This document shows, piece after piece, positions 17,002-25,615 of a stretch of DNA of 64,000 bases (position 1 is its first letter; each line of letters starts with the position of its first letter). The translations under genes were made by a program, and so were the position numbers. This DNA is from Pseudomonas sp. TCU-HL1 (GTDB lineage: Bacteria; Pseudomonadota; Gammaproteobacteria; Pseudomonadales; Pseudomonadaceae). The stretch is taken from NCBI RefSeq assembly GCF_001708505.1, contig NZ_CP015992.1, positions 6,180,008-6,244,007 on the forward strand. The letters are read 5' to 3'. A model generated the notes under the pieces. The model worked only from the letters and a program-made list of their open reading frames with translations, was not told where the DNA came from and searched no databases.

Positions 17002-18289
17002 TGTTCAGCCGGGGGACATAGGTAACGGGTGTCGGGAGACATGGGTAACGCATTTAGGCTTACGGAATCCTTCGACTCTGGAGTTCGAGCGATGCCGTGG
17101 CAGGAGTGCACCACCATGTCGATTCGACGCGAGTTTGTGCGGTTGGCCGAACAACCGCAGAGCAACGTGCGGGAGCTGTGTCGGCGCTACGGCATCAGCC
17201 CGAAAACCGCCTACAAATGGTTACAGCGCCACCGCGAGCACGGCGATGCGGGGTTGCAGGAGCGCTCACGCCGGCCGTTGCACAGCCCTGGGCGCAGCGA
17301 CCCGGACTTGGAACAGGCGGTGGTGCAGTTGCACCACCGTTTCCCGTATTGGGGCGCCCGCAAGCTGCGCGGCCTGCTGCCGGCCGCGTTCGAGCGTCCC
17401 CACCACAGCACCCTCGACGCCATCCTCCGCCGCCATGGTTGCCGGGTGCGCTACCACGCCGAGGAGGCCGAAGCTCCGGCCACGCAGCGCTTCGAGCACT
17501 GCCAGCCGAACGAGCTCTGGCAGATGGACTTCAAGGGCCACTTCCCGCTCGCCGACGGCCGCTCGTCGCGCTGCCACCCGTTGACGCTGTTGGATGATCA
17601 CTCACGCTTTGCCCTCTGCCTGGAGGCCTGCGAGGGCGAGCGCCTCGAACTGGTTCGACCGCACCTGATCCAGGTCTTTCGCCGCTATGGCCTACCGCGC
17701 CGGATCACCGCCGACAACGGTCCGCCCTGGGGCTCGAACATCGCGGGCGGCCTGTCCGCCCTGGAGGTCTGGCTGATGCGGCTCGGCATCGAGGTCAGCC
17801 ACAGCCGCCCTCATCATCCGCAGACCCAGGGCAAGCTGGAACGCTTCCACCAGACACTCAAGCGCGAGTTACTGCAGCGCTCGTTTCGCGACTTGGCGCA
17901 CTGCCAGCAGGCGATGGCGCACTGGCGGGAGCAGTACAACCACGACCGCCCGCATGAGGCGCTGGGCCAACTGCCACCGATCACGCGCTACCAGCCAAGC
18001 CGGCGCAGCTACCCGGAGCAATTGCCTGAGCTGGACTACGAACCGGGCGACCGGGTGCTCAAGGTCGGCCGCGTCGGCCAGGTCAGTTTCCAGGGACGCA
18101 GCCTGTTCGTCGGCGGGGGGCTGTACGGGGAACGCGTCGCTCTCCGCCCCACCGCCGTCGATGGCGTCTACGATGTGGTGTTCATCCACAAGACCCTGCG
18201 CCAAGTCGACTTGAGACCGGGCAAGACATGATCATCAACCCGTTACCCATGTCTCCCGACAAGCGTTACCCATCTATCCCGGCTGAACA
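17002..18289 (+). mobile_element. IS481-type insertion sequence, copy 2 (1288 bp)
   Basis: It has the same ends as copy 1 (TGTTCAGCCGGG and CCGGCTGAACA) and exactly the same length, in the opposite orientation. The target duplication CCATG is present at 16997-17001 and 18290-18294. The flanks rejoin to a complete palindromic repeat beginning GTAGGGTGCG at 16987. The transposase start is preceded by GGAG. Confidence 0.93.
17092..18231 (+). CDS. IS481-family transposase, copy 2
   Basis: This transposase is identical in protein sequence to copy 1 (379 residues from MPWQECTTM): N-terminal helix-turn-helix, rve core and the full D-D-E triad in WQMDFKGHF, ITADNGPPW and QGKLERFH. No frameshift or missing residue is seen. 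Together the two copies form 1288-bp inverted repeats flanking the uvrD region. Confidence 0.95.
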   Translation: MPWQECTTMSIRREFVRLAEQPQSNVRELCRRYGISPKTAYKWLQRHREHGDAGLQERSRRPLHSPGRSDPDLEQAVVQLHHRFPYWGARKLRGLLPAAFERPHHSTLDAILRRHGCRVRYHAEEAEAPATQRFEHCQPNELWQMDFKGHFPLADGRSSRCHPLTLLDDHSRFALCLEACEGERLELVRPHLIQVFRRYGLPRRITADNGPPWGSNIAGGLSALEVWLMRLGIEVSHSRPHHPQTQGKLERFHQTLKRELLQRSFRDLAHCQQAMAHWREQYNHDRPHEALGQLPPITRYQPSRRSYPEQLPELDYEPGDRVLKVGRVGQVSFQGRSLFVGGGLYGERVALRPTAVDGVYDVVFIHKTLRQVDLRPGKT

Positions 18290-18358
18290 CCATGCGCACC
18301 AGAGGTTGAACACCGCACCGACGCCGATTCCGCAAGCGGTGCGCGCAGCACACCCTAC
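18290..18358. repeat. right part of the palindromic repeat pair interrupted by IS481 copy 2
   Basis: CCATGCGCACC completes the unit begun at 16987. A second, inverted unit GGTGCGCGCAGCACACCCTA starts at 18338. Between them lies TTGAACACCGCACC (near 18305), which again resembles an IS terminus next to a repeat half. Without the IS the two units would form a REP-doublet-like inverted pair. Confidence 0.6.
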
Positions 18359-18391
18359 GATCGGCGTCGAATGCACGGCAGACGCCGCCCG

Positions 18392-20152
18392 TCAGCGCTG
18401 ATGGTCCTGGTTCTGCTCCAGCGTCTCCATCAGCGCGATCTGCATCCGTGAATGCACACGGATCAGCCAGCGCCAGAGCAGCGCGCTGACCCCCGCCGCC
18501 AGCAGCGCGATCAGCATCAGCAGCTCAAGCGTCGGCAGGATGCTCGCTGACAGCGCCATCAGCAGCAGCATGATGCCCAGCAGCGAAAGCAGCGGGATCA
18601 CCTCCGCGATCACCTTGCGCACCCGCTCGGTGTGGCGGCCAGCCTTGTCCGGGGTCACGCCCATTTCCGCCAGCAGCATGGAGAGCGCCTTGAGCTTGCG
18701 ATAAGCGGCGATCAGGAAGGGCAGCGACAGCAGCAACGCACCGCCCCAGATCATCGCCTTCTGCTGGTTGGATTCGCTCACCCATTCACTCAGGTACTCG
18801 GCCAGGGTGCCGGCGAAATAGGCGCTGCCGAGGAAGATGGCCACCACCAGCGCCAGGTTCACCATCACCTGCAGCAGGATCTTGCGGATCATCCCGGCCA
18901 GCACCGCGCCCTGGCCCTGGGGCTGGATGCTGCGCAGCCAGTCACCGTAATAGCCGAAGACTCGCGCCAGTGGACGCGGCATCACCCTGGCCAGCTTGGT
19001 CGACAGCGGGTCGGCGGCGCGGATCAGGTAGGGCGTGAGCAGGGTGGTGATGGCCGACACGGCCACGGCCACCGGGTAGAGGAAGTCGCTGGTGACCTGC
19101 AGGGTGATGCCCAGCGCGGCGATGATGAAAGAGAACTCGCCGATCTGCGACAGGCCCATGCCGACGCGCAGCGAGGTGCGGCCGTCATTGCCGGCGATGA
19201 ACGCGCCGAGGCCGCAGGAGACCATCTTGCCCAGCACCACCGCGAAGGTGATGACGACGATGGGCCAGGCGTACTCCACCAGTATCTTGGGGTCGATCAG
19301 CAGGCCGATGGCGACGAAGAAGATGGCGCTGAACATGTCGCGCACCGGCTCGATCAGCCGTTCGATCTGCACCAGTTGGCGCGACTCGGCCATGATCGCG
19401 CCGATCAGGAAGGCGCCCAGCACCATGCTGTATTCCAGTTTCACCACCAGCAGGCAGAAGCCGAAGCACAGCCCCAGCACCGTCACCAGCAGCATTTCGT
19501 TGCTCTCGAACTTCGCCACATAGGCGAGCAGACGCGGCACCAGCAGGATGCCAATGACCAGCGCGACGATCATGAACAGGCTGAGTTTGCCCACGGTGGC
19601 GAAGACTTCACCGGTTTCAACCGAGCCGCTCACGGCAATGCCCGAGAGCAGCGCGATGATACCGATGCCGAGGATGTCTTCGACGATCAGCACACCGAAG
19701 ATGAGTTGCGCGAAGCGCTCGTTCTTCATCTTCAGATCGCCGAGCGCCTTGACGATGATGGTCGTGGACGAAATCGCCAGGATTGCGCCGAGGAACAGCG
19801 AATCCATGGTTTTCCAGCCGAAGTAGCTGCCGATCTCGTAGCCGATCCAGATCATCAGGATGATTTCCAGGAAGGCGGCGATGAAGGCCGTAGCCCCGAC
19901 CTTGAACAACTTGGCCAGGCTGAATTCGAGCCCCAGGCAAAACATCAGGAAGATCACCCCCAGCTCGGCGAGGGTCTTGATGGTTTCCTCATCATGGATC
20001 AGCCCGAAGGGCGGAGTGTGCGGGCCGATGATGAAACCGGCGACGATGTAGCCCAGCACCACCGGCTGTTTGAAGCGGTGGAAAAGGATGGTCACCATGC
20101 CCGCGATCAACATGATCACGGCAAGATCCTGGATGAAAGCGATGGCATGCAT
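18392..20152 (-). CDS. monovalent cation:proton antiporter (CPA2, KefB/YbaL-like)
   Basis: This inner-membrane antiporter of 586 residues probably exchanges K+ (or Na+) for H+. The N-terminal 400 residues form the Na+/H+ exchanger domain with about 12 helices: the RFKQPVVLGYIVAGFIIGP motif, FLMFCLGLEFSL, and the ion-site segment LIFGVLIVEDILGIG. The last 180 residues have more membrane helices and a short cytoplasmic tail, but no RCK/TrkA-N nucleotide-binding domain can be seen. I chose the start at 20152 because AAAGGAG precedes it; the longer frame adds 18 unrelated residues. Confidence 0.88.
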   Translation of the reverse strand: MHAIAFIQDLAVIMLIAGMVTILFHRFKQPVVLGYIVAGFIIGPHTPPFGLIHDEETIKTLAELGVIFLMFCLGLEFSLAKLFKVGATAFIAAFLEIILMIWIGYEIGSYFGWKTMDSLFLGAILAISSTTIIVKALGDLKMKNERFAQLIFGVLIVEDILGIGIIALLSGIAVSGSVETGEVFATVGKLSLFMIVALVIGILLVPRLLAYVAKFESNEMLLVTVLGLCFGFCLLVVKLEYSMVLGAFLIGAIMAESRQLVQIERLIEPVRDMFSAIFFVAIGLLIDPKILVEYAWPIVVITFAVVLGKMVSCGLGAFIAGNDGRTSLRVGMGLSQIGEFSFIIAALGITLQVTSDFLYPVAVAVSAITTLLTPYLIRAADPLSTKLARVMPRPLARVFGYYGDWLRSIQPQGQGAVLAGMIRKILLQVMVNLALVVAIFLGSAYFAGTLAEYLSEWVSESNQQKAMIWGGALLLSLPFLIAAYRKLKALSMLLAEMGVTPDKAGRHTERVRKVIAEVIPLLSLLGIMLLLMALSASILPTLELLMLIALLAAGVSALLWRWLIRVHSRMQIALMETLEQNQDHQR

Positions 20153-20371
20153 GGCGGCGGACTCCTTTTCTGCAATGCGCGGCACAGCGGGCCCGCGCGC
20201 GGGCATCTCGCTTGGCTCCTAGGAAGCCAGGTAGGAATTAGGGAAGTTCATGCAAGGAACGTTCGCAGGTTATCACTGCGAACCGTCGCGCCAGGACGAG
20301 GCAATATGCCGTAACACTTGCCTGAAGGGTCCTCCGGGAGCGAGGCGGGCTCGCCCCCGCGGAAAGCCCGA

Positions 20372-21034
20372 TCAGCCGCTGCGAGCCTGGGCGAAGTCCA
20401 GTTCCAGCAGGTTGAGGAGGAACTGGCCGAAGTAGGAAAGATCCTGCTCGATGGCGAAGCGCGCGGCCTTGCCGTCGCCGGCCCGCAGCGCCTTGAACGC
20501 GTCCTCGTGGAAGTCGTTGAGGCGCAATGACAGGTCCGCCTCGGTGAACAGGCGGTTGAAGAAAGGGCCGACCTGCAGCCAGAGGGTTTCGATGGTGCGC
20601 AGCAGCACCGGGTTGCCACAGGCGCCGTAGAGGACCCGATGGAACTGGCTGTTGTCGGTCAGGTAGCCCTGCACATCGCGCTGCTCGATGGCGATGTCCA
20701 TACGCTCCATGCAGCCCCGCAGGATGTCCAATTCATCGGGGGTCAGCCGCCCTGCCGACGCTTCCACGGCCATGCCTTCCAGCGCCATGCGCACCTGGAA
20801 GATCTGCTTGAAACGTTCGCGGGTCATGGGCGGCACGCGCACCGAGCGCTGGGGCTCGCCCTCCAGGGCGCCTTCCGCCACCAGCCGCTGCAAGGCGGCA
20901 CGTACCGGCATGGGGCTCGTGCCCCAGGCGGCGGCGAGGTCGCGGATCTTCAAGCGCTCGCCGGGTTTGAACTGGCCTGCCAGGAGGCCTTCGCGTAGTC
21001 GTTGGTAAAGCTGTTCCTGCAGGTTCTCGGCCAT
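20372..21034 (-). CDS. GntR family regulator, FCD (FadR) subgroup
   Basis: This roughly 220-residue protein has a winged helix-turn-helix (residues 3-70, QLYQRLREGLLAGQFKPGERLKIRDLAAAWGTSPMPVRAALQRL) and an FCD ligand domain (about 80-210) with the metal-binding pattern D..H..L in DNSQFHRVLYGACGN. The ATG at 21034 has GGTG at a good distance; an ATG at 21040 is also possible. It is divergent from the aminotransferase/glutamine synthetase-like operon and two palindromic sites lie between them, so it probably represses that operon until a nitrogen compound binds. Confidence 0.88.
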   Translation of the reverse strand: MAENLQEQLYQRLREGLLAGQFKPGERLKIRDLAAAWGTSPMPVRAALQRLVAEGALEGEPQRSVRVPPMTRERFKQIFQVRMALEGMAVEASAGRLTPDELDILRGCMERMDIAIEQRDVQGYLTDNSQFHRVLYGACGNPVLLRTIETLWLQVGPFFNRLFTEADLSLRLNDFHEDAFKALRAGDGKAARFAIEQDLSYFGQFLLNLLELDFAQARSG

Positions 21035-21189
21035 GGGCATATCACCGTGCAAGGGCCGGCGGCGCCGGCAGTTGGTTCAGGGTCAGGCTGCAGTTACGCA
21101 TCGTTTTGGTCGCCTTCTATGGTTGGGGTTGCTGGATCAGGAACAAACAAGGTCCTACATCGTATTCCATCGGGTCTTTCGTTTGTTTA

Positions 21190-21264
21190 TGTGATCACAA
21201 ATACGCTTTGACGTTAAAATTATGGCCATGTTTTCGCAAGTATTGACATATTTGTGATCACAAA
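21190..21264. promoter_or_regulatory. twin operators and promoter upstream of the aminotransferase operon
   Basis: TGTGATCACA at 21190-21199 and the perfect palindrome TTTGTGATCACAAA at 21251-21264 have centres 63 bp apart, about six helical turns. A TTGACA at 21243-21248 could be the -35 element, which would put the second operator in the promoter spacer. FCD-type GntR proteins bind such TNGT..ACNA palindromes, so the adjacent regulator is the natural candidate. The spacing would suit looping between two bound dimers. Confidence 0.65.
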
Positions 21265-21299
21265 ACAGGATGTGCAGAAATTCGAACGAGGTGTTCAAC

Positions 21300-22691
21300 A
21301 TGACTGCCAGTGGAATCAGCCAAGCTGCCGTAGAAATCTTTGCCGCCCGCGAGCGCGCCCGTTTCCTCGAGCGCAACCCGAAATCCGTCGCCCTCGCCGA
21401 ACGTGCGCGCAAATCCCTCTACGCCGGCGTGCCGATGCACTGGATGGCCGACTGGTCCACGCCCTGCCCGCTGTTCGTGGAGCGCGCCAAGGGCGCCCGC
21501 TTCTATGATGTCGACGGCCACGAGTACATCGACTTCTGCCTGGGCGACACCGGCACCATGTTTGGCCACTCGCCGGAGCCGGTCGCGCGTGCCATCGCCG
21601 AGCAAGCCAACAACGGCCTGACCACCATGCTGCCGGGCGAAGACGCCGTGGTCTGCGGCGAACTGCTGGCCGAGCGCTTCGGCCTGCCCTTCTGGCAGGT
21701 AACCGCCACCGCCACCGACTCCAACCGCTACGTGTTGCGCTGGGCGCGCGCCATCACCGGGCGCAACACCTTGCTGGTGTTCGACGGCTGCTACCACGGC
21801 ACCGTGGACGATGTGATGGTGCGCTACCGCGACGGCGAGACCGTGCACCGCTCTGGCCTGGTCGGCCAGGCCTACGACCTGACCCAGCACAGCCGCTCCA
21901 TCCCCTTCAACGACATCGACGCGCTGGAAGCCGCGCTGGCCAAAGGCGACGTTTGCGCCCTGCTCTGCGAGCCGGCGATGACCAACATCGGCATGGTCCT
22001 GCCCGACCCGGGCTTCATGCAGAAGTGCCGCGAGCTGACCCGCAAGTACGGCAGCCTGCTGATCATCGACGAGACCCACACCATCTCCACCAACATCGGT
22101 GGCTGCACCCAGCTGTGGAACCTAGACCCGGACTTCTTCGTGGTCGGTAAACCCATCGCTGGCGGCGTGCCCTGCGGCATTTTCGGCTGCAGCGCGGACA
22201 TGGCCGAGAAGATGCTCGCCTCGCGCCGGAAGGCCCAGGAAGACAGCCATGGCCACGGTCACAGCGGCATGGGCACTACCCTCTCGGCCAACGCCCTGGC
22301 CATGCACTGCATGCGCGCCAACCTGGAACAGGTGATGACCCAGGCCGCCTACGATCACATGCTGCCGCTGGCCAAGCGCCTGGCTGATGGCTTCCGCCGC
22401 CTGATCGGCAAATTCAAGCTCAAGTGGTCAGTGACCGAGCTCGGCGCCCGCAGCGAGTTCCAGTTCTGCCTGGTATCGCCGCGCACCGGCGCCGAGGCCG
22501 AAGCCGCCTTCCACGACGAACTGCAGATGGCCCTGCACCTTTACCTGATCAACCGCGGAATCCTCATCACCCCATTCCACAACATGACGCTGTGCTGCCC
22601 GGCCACCTCCGCCGCCGATGTGGACACGCTGATCGACACCCTGGACAAGGCACTCGACGAGTTGCTGGCCATCCCCGGCGCCCGCGAATGA
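21300..22691 (+). CDS. class III PLP-dependent aminotransferase
   Basis: This 463-residue protein is related to glutamate-1-semialdehyde aminomutase and omega-aminotransferases. Visible family marks are FYDVDGHEYIDFCLGDTGTMFGHSPEPV, the PLP-contact region VFDGCYHGTVDDV, LLIIDETHT and the PLP lysine in FFVVGKPIAGGVPCG. The ATG at 21300 has GAGGTG upstream. A histidine-rich loop (DSHGHGHSGMG) is unusual for the family. It is followed after 71 bp by a glutamine synthetase-like gene, which suggests a polyamine or amino-acid catabolic pathway under the divergent GntR regulator. Confidence 0.87.
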   Translation: MTASGISQAAVEIFAARERARFLERNPKSVALAERARKSLYAGVPMHWMADWSTPCPLFVERAKGARFYDVDGHEYIDFCLGDTGTMFGHSPEPVARAIAEQANNGLTTMLPGEDAVVCGELLAERFGLPFWQVTATATDSNRYVLRWARAITGRNTLLVFDGCYHGTVDDVMVRYRDGETVHRSGLVGQAYDLTQHSRSIPFNDIDALEAALAKGDVCALLCEPAMTNIGMVLPDPGFMQKCRELTRKYGSLLIIDETHTISTNIGGCTQLWNLDPDFFVVGKPIAGGVPCGIFGCSADMAEKMLASRRKAQEDSHGHGHSGMGTTLSANALAMHCMRANLEQVMTQAAYDHMLPLAKRLADGFRRLIGKFKLKWSVTELGARSEFQFCLVSPRTGAEAEAAFHDELQMALHLYLINRGILITPFHNMTLCCPATSAADVDTLIDTLDKALDELLAIPGARE

Positions 22692-22694
22692 CCC

Positions 22695-22749
22695 GTAGGG
22701 TGCGCCGCGCGCACCAAAACCGAATGAAGGTGCGCACGGCGCACCCTAC
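22695..22749. repeat. inverted pair of palindromic GTAGGGTGCG repeats inside the operon
   Basis: Two units face each other across 13 bp: GTAGGGTGCGCCGCGCGCAC starting at 22695, and GGTGCGCACGGCGCACCCTA starting at 22729. They fill the gap between the aminotransferase and glutamine synthetase-like genes. Transcribed, they would fold into a long hairpin that could alter the ratio of the two proteins. This is an uninterrupted example of the repeat that carries the IS481 copies elsewhere. Confidence 0.8.
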
Positions 22750-22762
22750 CGAGAGAACCACC

Positions 22763-24130
22763 ATGCAATTCGCCGATCCCCAGGAAGCCCGCGACTTCCT
22801 CGCTCAACACCCCGAAGTGCGCAGCATCGAGCTGATGCTGATCGACGCCAACGGCATTCCACGCGGCAAGCTGCTGCACCGCGACGAGCTGCTGCCGATC
22901 TTCGAGAACGGCCGCCCGCTGCCCAGTTCCATTCTTTCCCTGACCATCCAGGGTGAAGACGTCGAAGCCAGTGGCCTGGTCTGGGAAGTGGCTGACGCCG
23001 ACTGCTGGACCTTCCCGATTCCCGGCTCGCTGACCCTGCAGCCGTGGCGCGCCACCCCCACCGGCCAGGTGCAGGTGAGCATGCACCCGACCCAGGGCCT
23101 GCCGGCCACCCCCGGCGATCCTCGCCATGTACTGGCCCGTACCATCGACCGGCTCAAGGCCGATGGCTACCACCCGGTGATGGCGGTGGAGCTGGAGTTC
23201 TACCTGCTGGACAAGCAGCGCGATGCCAATGGCCGGCCGCAGCCGGCCCTGCAGGCGAACGGCGTGCGTCCCCAGGCGCCCCAGGTCTACGGTGTCTACG
23301 AGCTGGAACAACTGCAGCCGTTCCTCGATGACCTCTACGCCGCCTGCGAGGCCCAGGGCCTGCCGGTGCGTACCGCCATCTCCGAGTACGCTCCCGGCCA
23401 GTTGGAGCTGACCCTGGAGCACCGCTTCGACGCCTTGCGCGCGGTGGACGAAGGCATCCGCTACAAGCGCCTGGTCAAGGGCGTGGCCAATAAGCACGGC
23501 CTGGTTGCCTGCTTCATGGCCAAGCCTTTCGGCGACCTGGCCGGCAGTGGCCTGCACATGCACGTGAGCCTGGCCGATGAGCAGGGCAACAACCTCATGG
23601 CCAGCGAAGACCCTCAAGGCACCCCGCTGCTGCGCCACGCCATCGGCGGCATGATGGCCACGCTCAACGACGCCCTGGCGATCTTCTGCCCCAACGCCAA
23701 CTCCTACCGCCGCTTCCAGGCCAACAGCTACGCACCACTGGCGAAAAGCTGGGGCGTGAACAACCGCACCGTGTCCTTCCGTGTTCCCGGTGGTCCGGCG
23801 AAGAGCCGCCACGTCGAACACCGCATCTGCGGCGCCGACGCCAACCCTTACCTGGCTGCCGCGGCGATCCTCGCCGGCATCCACAAGGGCATTCGCGAGC
23901 AGATAGATCCGGGTGAGGCCATCGTCGGCAACGGCTACGAGCAGGCCCGCGAAACCCTGCCCACCGACTGGCTCACCGCCCTGCGCAACCTGGAGCAGTC
24001 GAGTTGGGCGAAGGACGCCCTGGGCGAGGACTTCCTGCAGATATTCCTGGCCATCAAGTGGGATGAGTTCCGCCAGTTCGTCGGCGAAGTCGGCGAGCAG
24101 GACTGGCGCTGGTACCTGACCCACGCCTGA
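22763..24130 (+). CDS. glutamine synthetase family protein (gamma-glutamyl ligase type)
   Basis: This 455-residue protein has the type-I glutamine synthetase fold. It shows RSIELMLIDANGIPRGKLLHRDELL at the N terminus, MAVELEFYLLD (metal glutamate), PGQLELTLEH, GSGLHMHVSL (ATP and metal site), and RVPGGPAKSRHVEHRICGADANPYLAAAAIL. Its length and the missing adenylylation tail fit the PuuA/gamma-glutamyl-polyamine or ethanolamine ligase group rather than GlnA. I start at 22763, since the longer frame runs through the repeat. The partner aminotransferase supports amine or amino-acid catabolism; the substrate is not evident. Confidence 0.88.
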   Translation: MQFADPQEARDFLAQHPEVRSIELMLIDANGIPRGKLLHRDELLPIFENGRPLPSSILSLTIQGEDVEASGLVWEVADADCWTFPIPGSLTLQPWRATPTGQVQVSMHPTQGLPATPGDPRHVLARTIDRLKADGYHPVMAVELEFYLLDKQRDANGRPQPALQANGVRPQAPQVYGVYELEQLQPFLDDLYAACEAQGLPVRTAISEYAPGQLELTLEHRFDALRAVDEGIRYKRLVKGVANKHGLVACFMAKPFGDLAGSGLHMHVSLADEQGNNLMASEDPQGTPLLRHAIGGMMATLNDALAIFCPNANSYRRFQANSYAPLAKSWGVNNRTVSFRVPGGPAKSRHVEHRICGADANPYLAAAAILAGIHKGIREQIDPGEAIVGNGYEQARETLPTDWLTALRNLEQSSWAKDALGEDFLQIFLAIKWDEFRQFVGEVGEQDWRWYLTHA

Positions 24131-24233
24131 TGGCAGACGCGAGGCCCAGCGCCCGGCCGGCCTGGCCGGTCGCTGAAGATTCCCCGCGCGCCTGCTAGGC
24201 TCATCGGCAGTCCCACTGTTCCAGGCCCGCTCA

Positions 24234-25028
24234 ATGAAGGCTGCTCTCTGCGTGCTGCTATTCCTGAATCTTGGCATCTGCCACGCGGAGCCATTACGCG
24301 TTGGCCTGGAAAGCCAGGATTACCTTCCCTACTACCGTGCCCTGCCTGGCGACCCTGCCGAGGGCTACGCCATCGCGCTGCTGCAGCGCTTCGCCATCAG
24401 TCAGGGCCTGAGCCTGGAACTCGAAGCCCTGCCGATCAACCGCCTGCACCGCAATCTGCAGACCACGGATCGGCTGATGCTGGTATTCCCCGATAACCCG
24501 GCCTGGTCCCGCCAGCTCAAGGGCGATACCCGGATGCATTACAGTCGTCCGGCGATTCGCATCGTCGACGGCAGCCTGGTCCTGCGTGAACACTTGGGAC
24601 GCGGGGCCGAGTCGGTTCGACGCCTGGGCACGGTGCGCGGTTTTACCCCCGAAGCCTGGCAGGAACGGTTACACAATGGCCAGGTGCAACTGGTAGAGGC
24701 CAGTGACATTGGCAGCCTGGTTCGCATGCTGCTCCGGCTGCGTATCGATGCCATCTACGCCAACCCCGAAGTGCTGCACCACTATCTGGACACCAACACC
24801 AACCTTGGCAGTGATCGCCTGCAACTGGACCCGGAGCTGCCCATGGCCCGGACCGCCTTCCACGCCAGCAGCCTGAATCACCCCGAGCTGCTCGAAGCCT
24901 TCGACCGCTTCCTCATCGAGCAGCGTGATGAGCTGGCGCAGCTGCGCCGCCAGCATGGCCTCGCCTGTGGCCCGAGCGACCTGGCAGAGGAAACTCCCGC
25001 CTGCCAGCAGCCCTCCGAAGCGCCCTGA
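24234..25028 (+). CDS. periplasmic substrate-binding-like protein (SBP_bac_3 type)
   Basis: This 264-residue protein has a signal peptide (residues 1-18, ending CHA) and a family-3 solute-binding fold: PLRVGLESQDYLPYYRALP, AEGYAIALLQRFAISQGL, and LLRLRIDAIYANPEVLHHYL. No transporter permease is adjacent, so it may be an orphan binding protein or a sensor-like periplasmic protein, as is common in Pseudomonas. It follows the glutamine synthetase-like gene by 103 bp. A perfect DnaA box lies just after its stop at 25037-25045. Confidence 0.75.
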   Translation: MKAALCVLLFLNLGICHAEPLRVGLESQDYLPYYRALPGDPAEGYAIALLQRFAISQGLSLELEALPINRLHRNLQTTDRLMLVFPDNPAWSRQLKGDTRMHYSRPAIRIVDGSLVLREHLGRGAESVRRLGTVRGFTPEAWQERLHNGQVQLVEASDIGSLVRMLLRLRIDAIYANPEVLHHYLDTNTNLGSDRLQLDPELPMARTAFHASSLNHPELLEAFDRFLIEQRDELAQLRRQHGLACGPSDLAEETPACQQPSEAP

Positions 25029-25132
25029 AGCGTGGGTTATCCACAGCTGCTGAAGAAAACGCATCAATGCCTGTGGCGCTCCGGCAAGCGCCTGCGTCTA
25101 TCCCAGACAGTCCCCAAACCGACGAGGCCAGC

Positions 25133-25615
25133 ATGGAACCCGGAACCGCACAACTGTCGATGACCGTCCTCATGACCCCGGACATGGCCAACTTCTCCGG
25201 CAACGTCCACGGTGGCACCCTGCTCAAGTACCTCGATGAAGTCGCCTATGCCTGCGCAAGCCGCTACGCCGGTCGCTACGTCGTGACTCTTTCGGTGGAC
25301 CAGGTGATCTTCCGCGAGCCCATTCACGTGGGCGAACTGGTCACCTTCCTGGCCTCGGTGAACTACACCGGCAACACCTCCATGGAAGTGGGCATCAAGG
25401 TGGTCACCGAAAACATCCGCGAGCGCTCGGTGCGCCATACCAACAGCTGCTTCTTCACCATGGTCGCCCTGGACGATGAGCGCCGTCCCGCGCAAGTCCC
25501 GCCGCTGCAGCCGCAATCGGCCGACGAAAGGCGCCGCTATGCCCAGGCCCAGCAGCGCCGGCAGATCCGCCAGGAACTGGAGAAGCGCTACCAGGACATG
25601 CGCGAGGGCAGCTAA
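25133..25615 (+). CDS. acyl-CoA thioesterase (hotdog fold, YciA/BACH-like)
   Basis: The 160-residue protein hydrolyses acyl-CoA thioesters in the cytoplasm. The hotdog signature is clear: FSGNVHGGTLLKYLDEVAYACASRYAG, with the catalytic aspartate in LDEVA, then VVTLSVDQVIFREPIHVGELVTFLASVNYTGNTSMEVGI. The C-terminal 35 residues are a charged helix (ERRRYAQAQQRRQIRQELEKRYQDM). I chose the ATG at 25133 because GACGAGG precedes it; 22 upstream residues in frame lack family support. Confidence 0.88.
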   Translation: MEPGTAQLSMTVLMTPDMANFSGNVHGGTLLKYLDEVAYACASRYAGRYVVTLSVDQVIFREPIHVGELVTFLASVNYTGNTSMEVGIKVVTENIRERSVRHTNSCFFTMVALDDERRPAQVPPLQPQSADERRRYAQAQQRRQIRQELEKRYQDMREGS

